Positions 5,328 through 9,288 of a stretch of DNA of 9,288 bases are shown here, piece by piece (positions within the stretch are counted from its first letter, which is position 1; each line of letters opens with the position of its first letter). Source of the stretch: Candidatus Aenigmatarchaeota archaeon. GTDB taxonomy: Archaea > Aenigmatarchaeota > Aenigmatarchaeia > GW2011-AR5. The notes below the pieces were generated by a model, which saw only the letters and a list, made by a program, of their open reading frames with translations, did no database searches and had not been told where the DNA came from. The stretch spans positions 1-9,288 of the forward strand of contig JACQIH010000068.1 in the NCBI GenBank assembly GCA_016198625.1, given 5' to 3'. Both the position numbers and the translations under genes were made by a program.

Positions 5328-5942
5328 TCATGCGGCGATGCCGAGCCTCTTCAAATCTTTCCTCAGTTTTGTAATGCCCGTGTAATGCACCGCGTTCATT
5401 CCCGCCTTCCTCGCGCCCCTGGCATTGATAAGTTTGTCGTCGATGAACAGGCATTCGCGGGGAGCGCAGCGCAGCCGTTTTGCTGCTACGCGGTAAATGC
5501 CCGGCTCCGGCTTCGCCATCCCGACCTGGTACGAGAGGACCTTGTGCCTTATGTGCCTGTAGTAGCTTCTTTTCCGGTTGATGACGTCATGAACAACAGC
5601 AAGGTTGGAGATAACGCCTATCTTGTACTTTTTCCTCAGACTTGCTATCATTTTCACGACTTCCCTGTTCAGCCGCGCGTTCTTCCTGTACTCGGTCAGC
5701 CACAGCTTGTCGAGCCTGAGCAGTACATGGTCCTTCACGCCGCACTTGTCAAGGACGCGGCGCCAGAATCCGCTCTCGCTCATTTTGCCCTTGTAGAACG
5801 CCTTCATCTCGTTCTCCGCTGCTTTTTTCAGTTTAGCGAAGGGGATGCCGGAAATGGCGGCGGCTTTTCTGAACACGATGTCGTCGTCCCACTGGATAAC
5901 GACGCCGCCGAGGTCGAATATCACCGCTTTTATATTTCTCAT
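5328..5942 (-). CDS. HAD-superfamily hydrolase
   Basis: A 204-residue HAD-like hydrolase of the subfamily I type, usually a small-molecule phosphatase. Motif I is VIFDLGGVV with nucleophile D10; the second Asp of the usual DxD is Gly12, a variant seen in a recognised FDLGGV/FDLGNV branch (for example YihX-like sugar phosphate phosphatases). Motif II is S112 in GVISNLA, motif III K144 in GMAKPEPGIY, and motif IV D168/D169 in LFIDDK. A helical cap domain lies between about 18 and 90, and the C-terminus is Lys/Arg-rich. The substrate cannot be told from sequence. The start at 5942 is supported by conserved motif I close behind it and a TATA-like element (complement of 5965-5972) 23-30 bp upstream. 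It is divergent from the iron-sulfur carrier gene. Confidence 0.9.
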   Translation of the reverse strand: MRNIKAVIFDLGGVVIQWDDDIVFRKAAAISGIPFAKLKKAAENEMKAFYKGKMSESGFWRRVLDKCGVKDHVLLRLDKLWLTEYRKNARLNREVVKMIASLRKKYKIGVISNLAVVHDVINRKRSYYRHIRHKVLSYQVGMAKPEPGIYRVAAKRLRCAPRECLFIDDKLINARGARKAGMNAVHYTGITKLRKDLKRLGIAA

Positions 5943-5964
5943 GCCCTATAATGAGCAGGCGGCA

Positions 5965-5972
5965 TAAATAAA
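5965..5972 (-). promoter_or_regulatory. TATA-like element of the HAD gene
   Basis: On the minus strand, TTTATTTA lies 23-30 bp before the HAD ATG, implying a leaderless mRNA. The 66-bp space to 6009 also holds TTTTAGTA (5974-5981) as a candidate plus-strand TATA element for the iron-sulfur carrier gene. Confidence 0.45.
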
Positions 5973-6008
5973 GTTTTAGTAGTTTGCCGGAAATTAAGAG
6001 ACGATAAC

Positions 6009-6572
6009 ATGGAAACAATAACAAAAATCACGAAAGACATGATGATAGCCGACCTTGTGAGAAAGCATCCCCAGTCGGTTGATGTCATGCTGAAGCACGG
6101 CCTGCACTGCTTCGGCTGCGGAGTTTCGCTTTATGAGACGATAGAGCAGGGAACCCTGGGGCACGGCATGAGCGAGGAGCAATTGAATGCAATCCTCGAA
6201 GACCTGAATAACATGGAACCTGAAGAAGGAAGGCATCAAAACGCCGAAGAAGGCTTTGCCGTAACGGAAAAAGCCGCTGCCAAGGCCAGGGAATTCATGC
6301 AGCGCGACGGCAAGCAGGAGTGGGGGCTGCGGGTTGGCGTGTCTCCCGGCGGATGCTCGGGCTTCACGTACGTCCTCGACTTCGAGCAGGGCGGCACGGG
6401 AGAGGACATGGTCTTCGTCCAGCACGGCATCAAGTTTTTCATCAGCAAGGCTGACATGGAGCACCTCGGCGGCTCGACGCTGGACTATTTAGAAACTTTA
6501 CAGGGCGCGGGCTTCAAGATACACAACCCGAACGTAAAGACATCATGCGGGTGCGGGAAGAGCTTTAGATAG
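6009..6572 (+). CDS. DUF1858 fused to A-type iron-sulfur carrier (HesB/IscA)
   Basis: A 187-residue two-domain protein. Residues 1 to about 68 match DUF1858: an initial strand-like ITKDMMIADLVRKHPQSVDV, then a helix leading to HCFGCG with C34 and C37, a possible metal or redox pair. A linker (about 69-82) is rich in acidic residues. Residues 83-187 are an A-type carrier with the three canonical cysteines: C116 in GGCSGF, and C180/C182 in SCGCGKSF. A-type carriers bind and pass on [2Fe-2S] or [4Fe-4S] clusters during protein maturation. Joining the two modules suggests that the CxxC module helps receive, donate or sense the cluster; this is inference. Its stop overlaps the Shine-Dalgarno of the next gene. 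All catalytic cysteines are present, so it looks functional. Confidence 0.92.
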   Translation: METITKITKDMMIADLVRKHPQSVDVMLKHGLHCFGCGVSLYETIEQGTLGHGMSEEQLNAILEDLNNMEPEEGRHQNAEEGFAVTEKAAAKAREFMQRDGKQEWGLRVGVSPGGCSGFTYVLDFEQGGTGEDMVFVQHGIKFFISKADMEHLGGSTLDYLETLQGAGFKIHNPNVKTSCGCGKSFR

Positions 6573-6580
6573 GAGATATT

Positions 6581-6685
6581 ATGCAGGACGACAAGTACGA
6601 GGCCTTTGAGCGCAAGGACAAGCGCAGGTACAAGGGCTACAAGAAGGGCTTCGAGCGCAAGTACAAGAAGAAGAAAATGAAATGA
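6581..6685 (+). CDS. Lys/Arg/Tyr-rich miniprotein (34 residues)
   Basis: A 34-residue highly basic protein starting MQDDKYEAFERKDKRRYKGY and ending in a run of lysines. The strong ribosome binding site AGGAG (6571-6575) is five bases before the ATG and overlaps the stop codon of the iron-sulfur carrier gene, so translation is likely coupled. Two similar units, FERKDKRRYKGYKK and FERKYKKKK, suggest internal duplication. Third codon positions are G/C-rich, as in conserved genes. It has no cysteine. It could bind RNA, DNA or an acidic partner, or help the carrier protein; nothing in the sequence decides. It could also be a basic tail once fused to the preceding gene. Coding status is supported mainly by the ribosome binding site, codon bias and operon position. 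Confidence 0.7.
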   Translation: MQDDKYEAFERKDKRRYKGYKKGFERKYKKKKMK

Positions 6686-6686
6686 G

Positions 6687-6708
6687 GCTTCGCCCTGAAG
6701 CTGTTTCT
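6687..6708 (+). terminator. Weak hairpin terminator candidate
   Basis: GCTTC (6687-6691) and GAAGC (6697-6701) form a 5-bp stem with loop GCCCT, followed by the T-rich TGTTTCT. It begins 2 bp after the stop of the basic miniprotein gene. The stem is short and the T-run weak. Confidence 0.35.
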
Positions 6709-6732
6709 ATAAAGTAGTGACAGAATAGAAAG

Positions 6733-6741
6733 TTTTAAGTA
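6733..6741 (+). promoter_or_regulatory. TATA-like element before the 151-residue gene
   Basis: TTTTAAGTA lies 23-31 bp before the ATG at 6764, consistent with a leaderless mRNA. Upstream, TTTCTAT (6704-6710) and ATAGAAA (6725-6731) form a 7-bp inverted repeat that could be a binding site. Confidence 0.45.
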
Positions 6742-6763
6742 TTCTTATTTTAATGGTAAAGGT

Positions 6764-7219
6764 ATGCAGGAATTCCCTTTATCAGAAGAACTGAAATTTA
6801 TACAACTTGGTCACGGATTCGAGTTAAGACCAGACGGCTCCTTGGGAAATATTTACGCCGACCTCGCAGAAAAGAAGGGTGTCGAAGTTCCGCGCGGAAC
6901 TTACGATGCCGGCCTTAGGAAGGCGTTCTATGACCGTCTGTCGGGAATAAGAAACGGCTTTGTGCCCTACGAGATTCCTGCTAGAGGCGGCGGGACGGAA
7001 ATCTGCGGCGAAATTTATGTAGTAACCGCCTTGGCCATCGCAAATGCATTAGCACTTCCTACAAACGAATTGTATGCTGCCATCGACGCCGGGATAGAGA
7101 AAAGACAAAAAGACGTTGCCGATTGGGTTTCGGAAGTAAGCCTTGATGAACTCACGAAAAAGCGAATAAAATTGCGAAAACAAAAATCTGAAGAGGTTTT
7201 TCCAATAGGCAGAAAATAG
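6764..7219 (+). CDS. Unknown protein (151 residues)
   Basis: The frame from ATG 6764 encodes a soluble protein starting MQEFPLSEELKFIQLGHGFE. It has a loop-rich N-terminal half with GSLGNIYADLAEKKGVEVPR, a glycine patch PARGGGTEICGEIY (about 73-86), a hydrophobic helix VVTALAIANALALPTNELYA (about 87-106), and a charged helical C-terminus from about 108 on (IEKRQKDVADWVSEVSLDEL, then a Lys-rich tail). The single cysteine is C82. No membrane segment or signal peptide is evident, since the hydrophobic stretch is Ala-rich and short. I do not recognise the family. A TATA-like element at the right distance supports the start. Codons are more A/T-rich than in flanking conserved genes. The stop is TAG, after which the frame stays open for 32 more codons; I take the TAG as the true end. 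Confidence 0.65.
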   Translation: MQEFPLSEELKFIQLGHGFELRPDGSLGNIYADLAEKKGVEVPRGTYDAGLRKAFYDRLSGIRNGFVPYEIPARGGGTEICGEIYVVTALAIANALALPTNELYAAIDAGIEKRQKDVADWVSEVSLDELTKKRIKLRKQKSEEVFPIGRK

Positions 7220-7333
7220 AGGTCTTATAAGCGCTTTCTAGATATTGCACAATCCATGTGCCCGGCCTTCAATGAAGTAAGAGCGACTGTCATTGGCCAT
7301 AGGGTGCCTGCCCTGTAATTCTTCGAAATTATA

Positions 7334-7348
7334 AGAATCCCTGATTCT
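7334..7348 (+). promoter_or_regulatory. Perfect inverted repeat before the metallophosphoesterase gene
   Basis: AGAATC (7334-7339) and GATTCT (7343-7348) are perfect arms around CCT. A TATA-like ATTATAAG (7328-7335) abuts it, which would put the transcription start just after the repeat. ATTCTT at 7318-7323 can pair with AAGAAT at 7333-7338 instead, so two pairings compete. Confidence 0.4.
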
Positions 7349-7368
7349 ACATATACAAGGTGCTTTCC

Positions 7369-7983
7369 ATGGAGAGGAAGAAACTGAAAATCCTGGCCGC
7401 GTCGGACATCCACGAGGACACGAAGGCCGTGAAGAGGCTGGCCGAGAAGGCAGAGAAATACGAGGTGGAGCTGGTCGTGCTCGCGGGAGACCTGACCTAC
7501 TTCGACAACGACTGGCACGGCATGATAGGACCGTTCCTTGAGAAGAAGAAATACGTCTTCTTCGTGGCGGGCAACCACGACAGCATAGCGACCGCAGGGC
7601 TGCTGGCGGAAAAATACAAGATAAACAACCTGCAGGACCGCTCCGCTGTAATAAACGACGTCGGATTTTTCGGGTGCGGCGGCGGCAACGTGGGCGTGAA
7701 CGTGCTCTCGGACCGGGAAATCTTCGACACTCTCAAGAGGGGATTCAAGAAGGTAGGCGAGGCCGGGAAGAAGATCATGGTGACGCACATGCACCCGGCC
7801 AGGAGCGTCATCGAGAAGATATCGGAATTCCCGGGCAGCGCCGGCGTACGGAAGGCCAAAGAGGAGCTGGAACCCGACATACACCTGTGCGGGCACATAC
7901 ACGAGACCGAGGGCCTTGAAGAGAAAATAGGCAAGACCCGCGTCATTTCCCTCGGCAAGCAGGGTCGCGTATTGGAGCTTTAG
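7369..7983 (+). CDS. Calcineurin-like metallophosphoesterase
   Basis: A 204-residue metallophosphoesterase of the calcineurin-like fold, which uses two metal ions to cleave phosphate esters. All signature motifs are visible: D13 and H15 in ASDIHE, D41 in LAGDL, GNHD at 68-71, H140 and H142 in VTHMHP, and GHIHE with H176 and H178. It is close to the small single-domain archaeal form related to YfcE-like phosphodiesterases. The substrate cannot be predicted. The start was set at ATG 7369 because AGGTG (7358-7362) lies six bases upstream; a GTG at 7360 in the same frame falls inside that ribosome binding site and is less likely. There is no signal peptide, so it acts in the cytoplasm. A run of six Ts (8013-8018) soon after the stop is a likely terminator. 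Confidence 0.92.
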   Translation: MERKKLKILAASDIHEDTKAVKRLAEKAEKYEVELVVLAGDLTYFDNDWHGMIGPFLEKKKYVFFVAGNHDSIATAGLLAEKYKINNLQDRSAVINDVGFFGCGGGNVGVNVLSDREIFDTLKRGFKKVGEAGKKIMVTHMHPARSVIEKISEFPGSAGVRKAKEELEPDIHLCGHIHETEGLEEKIGKTRVISLGKQGRVLEL

Positions 7984-8012
7984 AGTCCATAAATTATATA
8001 CTACAAAATATG

Positions 8013-8018
8013 TTTTTT
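8013..8018 (+). terminator. T-run terminator after the metallophosphoesterase
   Basis: Six Ts lie 30-35 bp after the stop within a very A/T-rich stretch. No stable hairpin is seen, but T-runs alone can end archaeal transcripts. Confidence 0.35.
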
Positions 8019-8036
8019 ACAGAAATTGATATATAG

Positions 8037-8056
8037 TTACTACTATAAAATAGTAA
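8037..8056 (+). promoter_or_regulatory. Inverted repeat flanking a TATA-like element
   Basis: TTACTA (8037-8042) and TAGTAA (8051-8056) are perfect arms around CTATAAAA, which contains a TATA-like core (8044-8050). A protein bound here would cover the TATA box of the 86-residue gene. Distance from this TATA to the ATG at 8066 is short (16-22 bp), so TATATAG at 8030-8036 may be the real TATA element. Confidence 0.4.
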
Positions 8057-8065
8057 AAGAAACAT

Positions 8066-8326
8066 ATGAACTATAAACTTCCAACAGTAAATGAAGGAAC
8101 CAGACTGTATCTACAAAGAGATTTTTTACAAGACCCGCAATTTGAATCGAAGCTCGTATCAAAATTCGGAGAGTCCCAACCCGAATTAATGGGGTTTGTT
8201 GAAAGATACTTATCGCAACTACCTAGGGAAGCTCAAGGACCTGTATTAACTGGTATTCTTTTGACATTACGTCTTCTTGAAAGTCAAGGGGAAGCTGATG
8301 AATTAAAGGAATACGTAAGCAAATAA
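8066..8326 (+). CDS. Small unknown protein (86 residues)
   Basis: The frame from ATG 8066 encodes MNYKLPTVNEGTRLYLQRDF and on, ending DELKEYVSK. It looks all-helical: about residues 23-34, 38-52 (ELMGFVERYLSQLPR) and 55-85 (GPVLTGILLTLRLLESQGEA and on), with amphipathic helices and a balanced charge typical of a small soluble oligomer or adaptor. No cysteine, metal motif, signal peptide or membrane segment is present. I do not recognise it. It has its own promoter-like region with a TATA-like element inside an inverted repeat, and no clear Shine-Dalgarno. Codons are A/T-rich, unlike the metallophosphoesterase before it, as in four other small unknown genes in the window. It could be an ORFan or a horizontally acquired gene. 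Confidence 0.65.
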   Translation: MNYKLPTVNEGTRLYLQRDFLQDPQFESKLVSKFGESQPELMGFVERYLSQLPREAQGPVLTGILLTLRLLESQGEADELKEYVSK

Positions 8327-8332
8327 TTTTAT
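8326..8332 (+). promoter_or_regulatory. TATA-like element of the BtuF-like gene
   Basis: ATTTTAT lies 24-30 bp before the ATG at 8356 and begins at the last base of the preceding stop codon. It implies a leaderless mRNA separate from the upstream gene. Confidence 0.45.
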
Positions 8333-8355
8333 CCTTTCACTGCGATATTACTTTC

Positions 8356-9144
8356 ATGCCTTGCGAGCGCATTATATCGCTGGCGCCGAGCAACACCGAG
8401 ATTTTATACGCGCTGGGACTTGAAAACAAAATTGCCGGCGTCACGCGCTACTGCGATTATCCGCCCGCAGCAAAAGAAAAGCCTAATGTCGGCGGATGGC
8501 TCGACATAAATTTTGAAATGATTAAAGATCTGAAACCCGACCTGATTCTTACATCAACGTTCGTCCAGAACAAAGTCAAAGAAAATCTGGAAAAGGAAGG
8601 CTACGATGTCTTCCATGTCGATCCTGTAACGATGGAAGACGTTTTGGAAAGCATAATTTCAGCCGGAGAAAAACTGGATGCAGAAAATAATGCATCCGCT
8701 CTGGTGGAAAAAATGCGCTCTGAAATAACTGCTGTTAAAGAAAGGGCGAAGCGTTTCATCAACAAACCGAAAATCTATGCAGAGGAATGGCACAAGCCGC
8801 CGACAGTGTGCGGCAACTGGATTCCTGACATGCTGGAAATAGCTGGCGCTTCAGGCTTATGTGAGAAGGGAATCCACAGCAGGGCGGTGAGCAATGACGA
8901 GGTTATAAATTTCAGTCCCGACATAATTATAGTCAGCTGGTGTGGCTTTGGCGAAAAAGCGAAGCTGGAATGGATAAAGCAAAGAAAAGGATGGGAAGAA
9001 ATAAAGGCTGTGAAGGAAAGCAGCCTGCATGTTGCCGACGATTCGCTGCTCAACCGCCCGGGACCGCGGCTGGTTGAAGGGCTGAAGATGTTCGAAAACA
9101 TCGTCCGTGATTGGAATGAAAATCAAAAGAATAAGGAAGATTAA
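8356..9144 (+). CDS. BtuF-like corrinoid/metal-chelate binding protein without signal peptide
   Basis: A 262-residue protein of the BtuF/FhuD (periplasmic binding protein class III) family. It opens with MPCERIISLAPSNTEILYAL, then VTRYCDYPPAA and KPNVGGWLDINFEMIKDLKP, all close to BtuF-type cobalamin-binding proteins. The second lobe includes YAEEWHKPPTVCGNWIPDML and ends with NRPGPRLVEGLKMF. Typical exported BtuF proteins begin with a signal peptide or lipobox; here the conserved core starts at residue 4, and no in-frame upstream extension is evident. It may therefore work in the cytoplasm, or be a binding protein recruited for another role. A TATA-like element 24-30 bp upstream supports the start. 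No ABC permease or ATPase gene lies in the window. The last 29 bp overlap the next gene. Ligand identity is inferred from family resemblance only. Confidence 0.88.
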   Translation: MPCERIISLAPSNTEILYALGLENKIAGVTRYCDYPPAAKEKPNVGGWLDINFEMIKDLKPDLILTSTFVQNKVKENLEKEGYDVFHVDPVTMEDVLESIISAGEKLDAENNASALVEKMRSEITAVKERAKRFINKPKIYAEEWHKPPTVCGNWIPDMLEIAGASGLCEKGIHSRAVSNDEVINFSPDIIIVSWCGFGEKAKLEWIKQRKGWEEIKAVKESSLHVADDSLLNRPGPRLVEGLKMFENIVRDWNENQKNKED

Positions 9145-9288
9145 ATCAAAAATCAGGGAAAAGGCGCACCGCGTCTACGAATACAGGAGAAGGTGGCACT
9201 TCCTTGCCATGATGCTGGCGCTCGCTCCCCTGCTTTACGTCTGGCTCACGTACCCGAGCGAGCAGAACGTGAAAATCATCGGGACGTT
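9116..9288 (+). CDS. Membrane protein, N-terminal part (runs off the window)
   Basis: The frame begins at ATG 9116 inside the end of the BtuF-like gene, a 29-bp overlap typical of coupled translation, and stays open to the window edge (57 codons seen). The first 27 residues are strongly basic (MKIKRIRKIKSKIREKAHRV and on). They are followed by a hydrophobic segment, FLAMMLALAPLLYVWLTY (about 29-46), that could be a signal anchor or first membrane helix, then PSEQNVKIIGT. By the positive-inside rule the basic end would stay in the cytoplasm. Third codon positions become strongly G/C-rich after the first dozen codons. I cannot name the family from this fragment. Linkage to the BtuF-like gene hints at a shared role, but this is weak. 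Confidence 0.7.
   Translation, partial: MKIKRIRKIKSKIREKAHRVYEYRRRWHFLAMMLALAPLLYVWLTYPSEQNVKIIGT

Noticed and set aside
5385..5951. 188-residue plus-strand frame
   Set aside because: It is a shadow of the HAD gene, whose four catalytic motifs are intact on the minus strand.
7217..7318. In-frame extension past the TAG of the 151-residue gene, with possible pyrrolysine readthrough
   Set aside because: Only 32 codons stay open, which chance easily explains, and no pyrrolysine genes are visible in the window.
7220..7368. Possible tRNA or box C/D small RNA in the gap
   Set aside because: No cloverleaf, T-loop or paired C and D boxes could be found; only the short competing hairpins are supported.
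7225..7902. 225-residue minus-strand frame
   Set aside because: It is antisense to the metallophosphoesterase, which has every family motif; the translation shows the His/Val-rich pattern typical of an antisense shadow.

Overview
This window is very probably archaeal. It carries an archaeal-type SepF, an Nre-family DNA repair protein, a short ThiI without rhodanese domain, and a miniature histone-fold protein. Several genes have a TATA-like element 22-30 bp before an ATG that lacks an obvious Shine-Dalgarno, which suggests leaderless transcripts; others have AGGTG-type ribosome binding sites. The tiny genes and compact spacing would suit a DPANN-type archaeon, but no single gene proves a lineage and I cannot fix one.

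Layout. 50-391 is sepF, followed closely by a small gene (408-710) broken by one in-frame TAA. 802-954 (SWIB-like miniprotein, plus strand) and 1079-1249 (histone-fold miniprotein, minus strand) converge. 1366-2055 is a rhomboid protease, divergent from the histone gene across a region with two mutually exclusive inverted repeats. 2126-2311 and 2325-2483 are small convergent unknown genes. 2598-3773 (Nre) and 3797-4930 (thiI) form a likely operon. Two minus-strand genes follow: an unknown one (4899-5291) overlapping the end of thiI, and a HAD-family hydrolase (5328-5942). Divergent from the HAD gene is a DUF1858/A-type iron-sulfur carrier fusion (6009-6572), tightly linked to a 34-residue basic protein (6581-6685). 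Then come an unknown protein (6764-7219), a metallophosphoesterase (7369-7983), an unknown 86-residue protein (8066-8326), a signal-less BtuF-like binding protein (8356-9144), and the start of a membrane protein that runs off the right edge (9116-9288).

Two gene populations are interleaved. The recognisable genes have strongly G/C-biased third codon positions. Five small unknown genes (408-710, 2126-2311, 4899-5291, 6764-7219, 8066-8326) are visibly more A/T-rich and sit between the conserved units. They look like recently acquired or fast-evolving accessory genes, and one is already broken.

Functionally the window mixes cell division (SepF), DNA repair (Nre), tRNA thiolation (ThiI), iron-sulfur handling (the DUF1858 fusion), possible chromatin miniproteins and corrinoid-type binding. 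The most noteworthy signals are the interrupted gene after sepF, the paired chromatin-like miniproteins, perfect palindromes placed just after TATA-like elements, and the DUF1858/IscA fusion with its basic partner. I found no CRISPR array, insertion sequence, tRNA or rRNA.
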